This document shows positions 31,259 to 40,639 of a stretch of 64,000 nt of DNA, one piece after another. Within the stretch, counting starts at the first letter, position 1. Every line of letters begins with the position of its first letter. The notes under the pieces were generated by a model, which searched no databases, had not been told where the DNA came from, and worked only from the letters and a program-made list of their open reading frames with translations. A program made the translations under genes and the position numbers. Source of the stretch: Onthophagus taurus (lineage: Eukaryota > Arthropoda > Insecta > Coleoptera > Scarabaeidae); NCBI RefSeq assembly GCF_036711975.1, contig NC_091967.1, forward strand, positions 4,960,001 to 5,024,000, read 5' to 3'.

Positions 31259-33683
31259 TTGCTCAAATATCAAACTGCCCAAAAGAAAATGTAAACTTCG
31301 AAAAAGTGATAGGATTAAGACCACCGAATATCAAACCGTTATTGCTCTTCAGAGATCCAAATAAATTGCCGGTTACGCTGCAATGCTTGCGGAAATGCGG
31401 CGACATTGATGATTGTCAAGGTTTTATCTTGAACTACCAGAACCAAACGTGTTATTGGTACAGGGAAAAAATTTATGCGTCCGAAGAATATGATAGTATT
31501 AGTGATTCGCATGTTGCTTGGTTTTTAAAAACTTGCTTAAAAGGTTCCTGATAATAATACATTTTGATCGTCGTAAAATAGAATCTGTTTCAGTTGAAAA
31601 TTGTAATAAATCTTGGATATTTGAACGTGCCCCGGGTGCTACATTAGTTGGGAATGATGCAAAAAGAATTCCTTCAATAATATCACGACAACAATGTCAA
31701 CAGTTATGTTTAAATGAAACTGCTTTTCATTGTCGTTCTGCAAAGTTTTTGGTTGGACGTCCGAATCAAACGGAAGTTATTGGTAGATGTATTTTAAGTG
31801 ATACAGATCGAATTTTGTCGGCTAGTTCGTTTAGAGCGTCAAGATCCGATGAAGAATATTATGGAAATCAATGTTCTTTATGTAAGTTTTATGTATAAAG
31901 TTTTTATGATTAACAAAGTTTAATTTTAGCAAATAAAGAAGATTTTTGTTCTTTTGAAGAATATTTTAACAAAACTTTAACTCACACAGATTTACAAATA
32001 AATGGAATTACTAAAAAAGAGTGTGAAGATAAATGTTTAAACACTGAAGAATTCGTTTGTAGGGGGTACAGTTTTATTGAAAAATCGAATGTTTGTTTGT
32101 TACATAGTGAAGATAGCAAAATAAGAGGACCAAAATTGTTAGAAAAAAATGAATCGGGGAATTATTATGAAAAAGCACCGTGTTTAAATAGTATAACTTC
32201 TTATTTATCTCTTTAATAAATAAAATTAATTCTTTGTTGTAGTTTCTGTTCAATGTACCGATAAAAACATGATTATTCGATATCGGCCAAAAAATAGATT
32301 TGATGGGAGACTTTATACAACTGGACATTTTGATGACCCTGAATGTAATGTAAAAGGACATGGATTAGAAGAAATAAAGTTAACCGTTCCTTTAAAAATA
32401 GGCGTTTGTGGAATAATTAAAGCTAAAAATGATTTGAATAGGTAAAATATATTAAAAATTAATTCATAATTGATTTTTTTAATTCAATTTTTAGTACGCT
32501 TTTATCCACCACAATGATAGTTCAATTTAATTCTTTGGTTCAAACTCAAGCGGATCGTGTAGTTAGAATTGGATGTATTTATGGAAATTCAACGAAAGTT
32601 GTAGTTGGAACCGGAGTTAATTTTACAACGTAATTAATTACTTAATTAATTACTTTTGTAATGATTAAATTATTTATGCAGGGAATACCCCGGTTCTGGA
32701 TCAGTGGAAACTTTAATAAACTCAACAAACTCACCTCACGTTACAATGAGAATTGTTGACGCAGAAACTAAACAAGAATTAAGTGAATCTTTGGTTGGTC
32801 AAGAATTAGAATTGATTATTGAAGCGGAAACATCACAAGGCAATTTATTTATTACTATTAATTTACTATAACTTTACAAATTAAAAAATTGATATTTTTT
32901 TAGAATATGATATTTCTGCTAATCATTTAGTAGCGATGAGTGATAATCTTCAAGATTTAATCCCGTTAATAGACGACAGAGGATGTCCAACAAATCTTCA
33001 AGTATTTCCAGCCCTTATTAAAACAAGGGATGGAAATACAACAAGATTAACCGCAAAATTTCAAGCATTTAAATTCACAACGTCGCCGATTATAAGATTT
33101 AGTGTTGTTGTACAATTTTGTAATGGAGAATGTCCAGGGGTAAATCTTTGTAGTGATACAATTTTTTAATTAACCAAATTTAATTAATAGGTTGATTGTG
33201 GAGATATTGCAAGGATAAGAACAAAACGGGAAACTGCTTCTTCTAAAGTTCAAAATTTATCAAAGAATTCTTATGAAATTATTGGTAAACAAATGACTGA
33301 AGTTCCATTACAATTAAATTTAACAGTTAAAGGGGACCCAAAAGATAAATATCTTTATGATGCTGCCCACCAATTAATTATATCAGATATTGGTATGAAC
33401 TTTAATTAATTAAACATTAAGCAACGATTTTATTGTTTTTTTAGAACTTGGGGCAGCTTGTTTAGATGGTTATATGATAACGATATTTATAATTCTTTGG
33501 ATTTTATTAATAATAATAATAGTGGCTATATCATTTTGTATAACGAAACGTTATAAATTACATTATGAAAAGAAATACATGCAAATGACCATGCAAGAAA
33601 TAAACAGAAATTTCGAACTTGGCCACAGTAATTTGGATAACAAAAAAGTTCGATTTTCCAATCAGGACATAGAATATAGTTAA
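31259..33683 (+). CDS. PAN/apple and ZP domain transmembrane protein (apical matrix; first exon not found)
   Basis: Exons 31259-31543, 31594-31881, 31930-32190, 32243-32441, 32495-32629, 32682-32839, 32904-33139, 33191-33392, 33445-33683 keep one frame for about 667 residues. The first visible exon begins in phase 1, so a signal-peptide exon lies upstream and is not identified. Three Cys-rich PAN domains (CLRKCGDIDDCQGF; CQQLCLNETAFHC; CEDKCLNTEEFVCRGYSF) precede a ZP domain starting at VQCTDKNMIIRY. A furin-like site RTKR follows the ZP domain, then one membrane helix (YMITIFIILWILLIIIIV) and a short tail. This is the layout of Drosophila Trynity/Neyo/Nyobe/Morpheyus, which shape the apical cuticle matrix. 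Two introns are odd: the donor after 31543 is a weak GTTCCT and the one after 32839 is GC. Confidence 0.85.
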
Positions 33684-33755
33684 AAAAATCTTATTACAAT
33701 TTGTGATATTTTAATATTTACATTAACTACAGTGTTTATAAATTAATACTAAACG

Positions 33756-34039
33756 CTATCTTCCTGGTATTTCGTCATATTGTACTTTTTTAGCTTCTTT
33801 GGTAAAATCAATTTGTTGTTGTAATAAATAGAGATTTTCCGTTTTTCGTCTTTGTTGTCTTTCAATATCTTTTATTACGCCCACATGAAGTCTTTCTCTA
33901 ATAAATTAATAATAAATAACCAAAATATTTTAATAAATAACACCTACCTGTCAAATTGTTGCTTATAGTGGACATAACCTATAATCCCTACGGAAATTAA
34001 ACAAGCTGTACCTAATGTAAATTTTGATGTCAACGACAT
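33756..34039 (-). CDS. PET117: Cytochrome c oxidase assembly protein PET117
   Basis: Mitochondrial inner-membrane factor needed for complex IV assembly, acting with heme A synthase (COX15). Exons 33948-34039 and 33756-33897 give 77 residues. The N-terminus has one hydrophobic segment (LTSKFTLGTACLISVGIIGY) ending in VHYKQQFDRERLHVGVIKD, and the helix IERQQRRKTENLYLLQQQID follows; both are hallmarks of PET117. Intron 49 nt, phase 2. It is tail to tail with the ZP gene, 72 bp apart. Confidence 0.93.
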
Positions 34040-34104
34040 TTCGTGGTTTAATTAAGTTATTTTTATATTAATTAAACTTATTTAATTCGGCATATACAAA
34101 TAAC

Positions 34105-34806
34105 TTGTTAAATTTATTAAAATTTAAGATATCTTATATTTGACAATTATTTGACAATTGACAGTTCAAACAAATAAACTGTTTTATTTTAAAATTATTT
34201 TAATTTGTTATTTTTATAGCGTTATATTTACATAAATAATCATAAATAAAATATTAGGATATATTTTAACAATAAATTAGGTTTACATAAAGTGTTACTA
34301 TTAAACATTGAGAAATGAAATACCCTAGCATTACTTTCATCAATTTATTAAAATGTTTATTTGATATTTGCTGAATGTGGGTGAGAAATAAGCTAAAATA
34401 ACCTTGATATGCAACAATAAAACCAGAAATGGTAAAGAATCATATAATGATATTGTTAAATTTATTAAAATTTAAGATATCTTATATTTGACAACTATTT
34501 GACAATTGACAGTTCAAACAAATAAACTGTTTTATTTTTAACTTATTTTAATTTTTTATTTTTATAGCGTTATATTTACATAAATAATCCTAAATAAAAT
34601 ATTACGATATATTTTAATAATAAATTAGTTTTAAATAAATTGTTACTATTAAACATTGAGAAATAAAATACCCTAGCATTACTTTCATCAGCATAGTTTA
34701 TTAAAATGTTTATTTGATATTTTGTTGAATGTGGGTGAAAAATAAGATAAAATAACTTTGATATGCAACAATAAAACCATAAATGATAAAGAATCATATA
34801 ATGATA
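34105..34806. repeat. 348-bp tandem duplication upstream of PET117
   Basis: 34105-34452 and 34453-34806 are about 93-95% alike over their length, from 'TTGTTAAATTTATT' to 'GAATCATATAATGATATT'. No coding frame. The first copy begins 66 bp upstream of the PET117 start codon and the second ends 33 bp before the start codon of the DHHC-like gene, so the duplication fills the whole space between two divergent genes. Confidence 0.8.
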
Positions 34807-34838
34807 TTGGAATAAATCATAAATGAGGTTGTAATTCA

Positions 34839-35940
34839 ATGAGTCCGGAAAGTAATAACTACTTATGTTGTTGTGAATATATCGATCAAAATAACCAGAT
34901 TAATCACATCCTGGCATGTTGCTGTGATTGTCAAGATTTTGATGAAGGAATGGAAAGGTGAAACTTCTTTTTAACTCAATTATTCACTTATTTGTTGTAA
35001 TTTTTTGTAGTCTTATAACCGGTCATGGCTTTCCTCAGCACAACAAACAAAACTGCTTTTCCGCCTGTACTGATCGCCTAAGACTACCTTGGATAGGAGG
35101 AGCAAAGCGAATATCACCGGAAATAATCTTATCTATAATTTTTATACCACTTTTTTTATTAATAGCAACAAATGGAATAGTATGGACCATTCTTGCAGCC
35201 ATCGCCTTAGTCCTGTTATTAATATGCATGAAACTTTTTACTCAAAACTGTTGTACCAACTTTTTTCAAGTTTGGATCAACACTTCTTTTATCATACTTT
35301 ATTTAGTGTTTGAGTTAGTTGTGATACCATTCCTTGAAATACTTTTAGAAGAGAATATAGCATTGACTATTGTCATTTTGCTTGGTTGTTATTGGTTTTG
35401 GAAGGCGAAAAAATGCTGTGTTATAGATAATTCTGGTTGGCATTGTGTTGGGTGCCAAAAAATGGTTCCTATTAATAGCACCCATAGTTTGTGGTAAAAA
35501 AAATAAATTAAAAACATATTTATTAATCTAATACACTTTTAATTTAAAGGTTGGGTTATTGTATAGGTGATTATAACATAAAATATTACATAATGGGTTT
35601 ATTTGCAATGGTTTCTTCTCTTTTATATGGATGTAATCTTACTTTAACTACGGTGTGCCATCCATTTTTATTTTATGGGTCGGTTTTACTACCTGATGAT
35701 TGTTCGTATGCTTATGATTTATTTGAGTGAGTTCAAAAACATTTGTGTAGATTAAATTTTACACTATCACTTATCTTTTTTTTGTATAGGCTTGCTTTAT
35801 CATTTGTATCGGGGTTGTATGGACTTGGATTAGCAACATTTTTTTCTATAATGTTACTGCATCAAATGGTGGAAGTTATGGTGGATAATGTTTGTAAAAG
35901 GAGACGGTTTCGAAAGACTGCAGCAAATACCCTGGCATAA
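34839..35940 (+). CDS. ZDHHC23-like palmitoyltransferase homologue with STHS in place of DHHC
   Basis: Exons 34839-34957, 35011-35493, 35550-35726, 35790-35940; phases agree; 309 residues. The N-terminus (NYLCCCEYIDQNNQINH, ACCCDCQDFDEGMER) and RLRLPWIGGAKRIS are distinctive of the ZDHHC23 group. Four hydrophobic segments precede the Cys-rich domain and two follow it, as expected. The domain itself is reduced: WHCVGCQKMVPINSTHSLW followed by LGYCIGDYN and YY. Family members have PRDHHCxW here, so the acyl-accepting Cys is Ser and the DHHC reads STHS; the upstream CxxC pair is also lost. Splice sites and frame are intact, so this looks like an expressed pseudoenzyme rather than a dead gene. 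Known ZDHHC23 palmitoylates membrane channels and binds nNOS; this protein probably cannot transfer acyl groups. Confidence 0.85.
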
Positions 35941-36450
35941 AGTATTATTATAATATACATATTTATTCATAATTACTTTTTTATATTAATTTCATATGGT
36001 AAACATGCAATGTAGGTATCCATGTGATTTAAAACGCAATATATTTTTATTATGAAATAAAATCTTATATAACTATTGTTTATATAATTTCTGTTACATT
36101 TCAAAATAATGGGAAGATTCAAACAACATTCAAAACTAACCTAACTTTCGTGTTACAAAGTGCCAGTAATATATTTATAAAATTCCAAAGAGGTACCGCT
36201 TTTATTAAATGATACTGAATAATTAAGATATCAAAAAATCACTCTTATCTTGTTTATTTATTATATTTTTTATAATTAAGCTTTATTTTGACAAGTAAAC
36301 ATAACCTTAAAAAATGGAGTGACTTTTGACATTGCATGTCAAAAATTAACCTGTCAACCGGATTTTTTGTACTTTTCTTGACTTTTATTAAATAAATAAA
36401 AATTATATTTTGTATCACTTTATTTCGAATCATTAATTTTGTATTTCTAT
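35941..36450. other. Intergenic, convergent gene ends
   Basis: Lies between the plus-strand DHHC-like gene and the minus-strand small secreted gene; it presumably contains both 3' UTRs. AATAAA occurs at 36056. Nothing else recognised. Confidence 0.4.
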
Positions 36451-36759
36451 TCATACATCCACCGTTTTAATATCAAACCCCATATTTCCTTCATTTTTTA
36501 GCTCGATATTATCTGATTTGGAGTCATTAATCCGTTTTCTCATTCCGGGCATCATGTGGGCTAAAAAATTAAGAACATCGAAGCGTAATTGTACTTCTTC
36601 GTCATCTAACTTTGAGCGAGTTTGATCGACGTCACCATCACCTAAAGCAAACAACTTGAAAAGAAAGAATAAAATCATGATTAATTTAAGGTATTTTACC
36701 GTTGTTTGGTATAAAAACGAAATAATAACTAAAAAGAAAATAAGTTTGTAATTAAACAT
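36451..36759 (-). CDS. Small secreted protein, paralogue of the neighbour at 36956
   Basis: Exons 36700-36759 and 36451-36654, 87 residues. The 45-nt intron is a multiple of three without a stop, so read-through would also be open, but the GTAAAA donor, pyrimidine tract and matching position in the neighbour favour splicing. MFNYKLIFFLVIISFLYQTT is a signal peptide. The mature part is charged and has no Cys: DEEVQLRFDVLNFLAHMMPG, ending in MGFDIKTVDV. No known domain was recognised. It is divergent (head to head, 196 bp) from a gene of the same layout and similar sequence. Function unknown. Confidence 0.65.
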   Translation of the reverse strand: MFNYKLIFFLVIISFLYQTTVKYLKLIMILFFLFKLFALGDGDVDQTRSKLDDEEVQLRFDVLNFLAHMMPGMRKRINDSKSDNIELKNEGNMGFDIKTVDV

Positions 36760-36955
36760 GTTGTTGTAGTGGGTATTTGGTCGAAATTGATATTGAGGAA
36801 AAAGTTTCAAGAAAAAAAATCGGTTTTTGCTTCATTAAGAACAATGGATTATGAACAAATTGATCTTAATGATGGAAAAAATTGATTTTTAAAAGATTTT
36901 ACGACTCCTAAGTATTATAAAGCTCAAAAAACAAGATTTTTTTTACTTTAGAAAA

Positions 36956-37262
36956 ATGTGGAAAATTTTCATCGTGTTAATAACATCCTACATAATCGCA
37001 AACGTTGTGAGTAACATCACTAAGCCTTATTTAATTTCTATTATTTAGTTGGTTTTAATTTTTATTTAACCATTTAAAGATTTGTGATGAAGATGCGGAT
37101 AACGAAGTTGCATTGCGAGCTGTCGATGTCTTGGCAAAATTGTTTGGAGTCACTTACAGCCATAAAGATCAGAACAAGGATAACGTCGGAATCGTTAATA
37201 ATGCAAATTTAGATATCGATGTTGTTAAAAGAGTTAGGAAAGTGAAAATAACTGATAAATAA
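36956..37262 (+). CDS. Small secreted protein, paralogue of the neighbour at 36759
   Basis: Exons 36956-37006 and 37080-37262, 77 residues, phase 0 intron of 73 nt. Signal peptide MWKIFIVLITSYIIANV ends at the intron, as in the neighbour. The mature part ICDEDADNEVALRAVDVLAK then NLDIDVVKRVRKVKI aligns with the neighbour (DxEVxLRxxDVL and DI..V). TATAAAG at 36916-36922 is 40 bp before the ATG. The product is of unknown function; its basic C-terminus and small size would allow a peptide role, but there is no clear processing layout. Confidence 0.65.
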
Positions 37263-37329
37263 AGTTAAAACGAGAACTAAATTCCTTTTATTTTTTTTCC
37301 AATTTAACACCTACATCTCTTTTGGGGTT

Positions 37330-37964
37330 GTTTTCCAACGCTTAAAACGCATGTGGGCGGAAGTTGAGGGTGTAGTGGGGGTGAATACCTCGAACAAAAC
37401 TCCGTTAAAAGCTCAAAGCTCGCACTTGCAGCCTTGTCGTTGCCTAAACATCACCGCAGATCGCACAGATCTGATCAGGTAAAACTTAATTAATTATCTC
37501 TTTGTGTTTTAATTTTTTTCTGTTGAATTTTTAGCATGTTAACTTGTTGGTTATTGATAGTTTTGCTATCAATTTCTAACGCTGTATTACCATCGAGTGT
37601 TTCTTCTAAAGATGCTTGGCAAAGACCTGGTTGTCATAAAGTAGGTTAGTTAAAAAAATTTTTTTTTTAGTTAAATATTTCTTTTATTAATTATTTTTTT
37701 TTAGGTCATACGAGAAAAATTCGAATCCCTGGTTGTGTTGAATTCGAAATGATTACCAATGCTTGTCGTGGTTATTGTGAAAGTTGGGCGATTCCTTCAG
37801 GACCTAAAGCAAGTCCAACCCAACCCATTACTTCCGTCGGGCAGTGTTGTAACATTATGGAATCGGAACCTTTGGAAGCAGTTGTTAGATGTCTCGATGG
37901 ATACAAGAAGTTAACTTTTAAATCGGCTGCTAGTTGCTCTTGTTACCATTGCAAAAAAGATTAA
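37330..37964 (+). CDS. GPA2: Glycoprotein hormone alpha 2 (thyrostimulin alpha)
   Basis: Secreted cystine-knot hormone subunit that pairs with GPB5 and acts on an LGR1-type receptor; linked to water balance in insects. A non-coding first exon (about 37330-37478, donor GTAAAA) precedes coding exons 37536-37644 and 37705-37964; the start is the ATG at 37536 and the product is 122 residues. Signal peptide MLTCWLLIVLLSISNAV. The hallmarks are CHKVGHTRKIRIPGC, TNACRGYCESWAIPS, VGQCCNIME and the C-terminal SCSCYHCKKD, giving the ten Cys of the knot. The gene is tail to tail with GPB5. AATAAA near 37994. Confidence 0.96.
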
Positions 37965-37994
37965 CATGAATCCTAATTATGTATCGAGCAAGGT

Positions 37995-38765
37995 AATAAA
38001 AGAACAAAAAAAAATGTGATTTTATTATCTTAAAATAAACTAAAAATCGACTTGCATTCATTAATTTAATTATATAACTTGTAAATATTATACTGACTGA
38101 CTGAAAAAAAATTATATATATTGTGTATATTTATTGTGTAATAAATTGTTTATTTATATAAAAAAATATTGGTTTTTATTTTAATCAATTTGTTGATAAA
38201 GTATTATTAAGAGAAATTATTTCTTTTTTGATGATTTGGTTAAAAAGGATTACAAAGACGAATTATTGGAAAGATAATGCGAGTATAATCACATTCATAT
38301 CAGGTTATTTCCCGAAGGGTACGTTTCCCTTTGTCGCACCCCGAATACATCTTTTAATTAATTCTTTAGTCAACACGCACCCAAAGGATATTCATTAAAA
38401 TGCCATTTTTCAAAATATGGTAATCTTTACACGCGCATTTCTGATTAATCAGTGAAAAACACATCTTTTCTAGAAAAAGAATTGATTTTCTAGATGCTGG
38501 TGTCATATCGAGCTTTTACTGTTGATTTTATTTTAATTGGCCAAAAAATCGCCCTCTGATTGTGATAAAATTCAAAACCCGTAGAGTAAGGAATATATAA
38601 CTACAGATGTAGAGATAAGTTTAAAGTATCATAATAACGAGGTTATGATCTCCTCAATAAATTTGCTTGAAAATGTTTTTTATTTCATTATGCTATCTCA
38701 AATCGTTCGTGATATAGATATAATCTTCTAGATCTTCTTAGATATAACCTAGAAAAGTGCAAGAA
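37995..38765. other. Gene-free, GPA2 3' flank
   Basis: AT-rich. The segment 38610-38700 ('CTCAATAAATTTGCTTGAAA', 'CAAATCGTTCGTGATAT') resembles one monomer of the satellite at 48120-51590, so a lone satellite unit lies here. Confidence 0.45.
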
Positions 38766-38769
38766 AAGG

Positions 38770-39100
38770 ACCGTCGGGCCGCTTAAAAGCAATTCAGATC
38801 TACACGTGTGACTCTGCACTGATCAGAGAATGTACCAGCAATCTGAAAGAACTCGCTAGGGGTAATGATGTTACTCTATAGTGGGTTCTAGGTCACAAAG
38901 ACATTGAGGGCAATGAAAAGGCAGACAAGCTGGCCAAAGAACGCCGTTCATTGGACCCCAACCTGGCTGTGGACTACAAAAAAGCCACTTAAGGCAATCA
39001 ATAGTTGGGATGCCTCAAAGGTAACCTTATGGTGAAAATAACTTCCAGAGAGAGGGGCCGCTCCCTTCAGCCTGACAGCAATGATAATAATAATAAGCTT
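38770..39100 (+). mobile_element. LINE RNase H fragment with 3' tail
   Basis: The plus strand reads IYTCDSALISQCTSNLKELA, then WVLGHKDIEGNEKADKLAKE, the last part of an RNase H domain (GHxxIxGNExAD). In-frame stops are present. It ends in a (ATA)n tail at about 39085-39097. The RNase H suggests an R1/I/LOA-type LINE. Confidence 0.65.
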
Positions 39101-40639
39101 CTATTTAAAAAAAAATTTTTTCTATAACATCTGTCAAATTACTGTCAAGTTGGTAATGATTGTTGAATTTTGCTGTATCAAGTTTTGAAATCAATTTATG
39201 TCACTTTGACGTTTAACTTTCAATTCACTTTTATATTTTTATAATTATACTTAAATAATTAAAATTTGCTTCTTACTTAAAAATTAATGTATTCGTTTTT
39301 TAACCTCAATTATTTATTAATCGAAAATCTTATTAGAAATTAGAAAACGTTCATAAATTTTATAGGGACCCTAGGTAATACCAACAGAAACTCAAAAAAT
39401 TTGACCTTGACAGGTGTCAAAATACTTTTACCATTATTTTTTTGTACGAAAAATGTAAAATTTAAAGAAGATCTAAAACAATATTAATTGAGTTAAGGTA
39501 AAACTTTGTTTATAACTGTGCTAGGTATTATATTTTACTTCAAAATTAATTTCAAGTTACAAGTTTTTTGTATAAATTTTTAAATTTAATTTCATCGTCA
39601 ATTTTTATAAGATTAAAAACAGGTTGATAAGTAGAGCTTTACAAATTTTGAATATTTAGTGCATTATACCACAAAAAGATTGTCAGTGACGCAGTCTTAA
39701 TATATGCTAAGACACGAAAGGAAGATCGCTAGCATTATCAGGAACAAACTGGAAAAGATCCTTGCCCATAAAACGGGTCATTAACTAACCTACGCCAGAG
39801 GAGGAGGTTTCTTACGCTTGAGGGAGCAATTTACGATAGGTTCGGGGACTCTTTTCCACGGAATTACATCGAAACTACACCCCACCATTTGATATTTCAA
39901 GTTATTGTCTTATATTATCAAGTTATTGTCGTGTAACCTTTTTATTGATCCCATTTGAATACTTAGAAAGTAAACATTGAAAAAAGCATCATTTCTTGGA
40001 AATTTTTGAATTAATGAAGTTGATTAGATAATGAATTGACATCTTGACTTCAAAACCCTTTCATTATGTAGGTGTTAATCGTTGCTTACTGTATAATAAA
40101 GGGATTCTTGAATTTGCATCAACGCCGATGTCGGGCGATGAATTTTAATCTGTTCTAGAAAACAACGCGAATAAAGTATCGCAAATTTCCGAGAAAATCG
40201 CCTGGAAGCTCTAGCGAATTTGTGGAATATTCAACAGTAATTTATTGTTTTTACTTAGGATGTAACGTGTTTTATCATTTTAGTAAAGTTATTGAATAAA
40301 GCAATTTTATTCTTAACTCAAGACTATTACGAGTTGTGTTTATATTGATTGAATTAAACAAAGAATTTTTTTTATCTCACGAGTTAACGTCAAATCGTTA
40401 CTTCCTTTACAACATCCCTTTTAATTTCCCTGTGAAAACATTAGCTTACCTTTTTTACAAGCTATTTGCTTCACTCACATAAAACGAAAATTGTTTTACC
40501 TACCTCTTTATTTAACCTGTAATAAACAAGATTCAGGGTAAAATAAATAAAAAAATAAATTGCCTCATTCATAGTATATTTTTAAATATTTTTAAGAAAT
40601 AAATACACACAATAACATTTTTAATTAACATTTATCATT
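39100..40639. other. Gene-free spacer and GPB5 3' flank
   Basis: 39360-39420 matches the complement of 9645-9710. Bases 40520-40600 hold several AATAAA/TTTATT runs that can serve GPB5 on the minus strand. Nothing else recognised. Confidence 0.4.
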
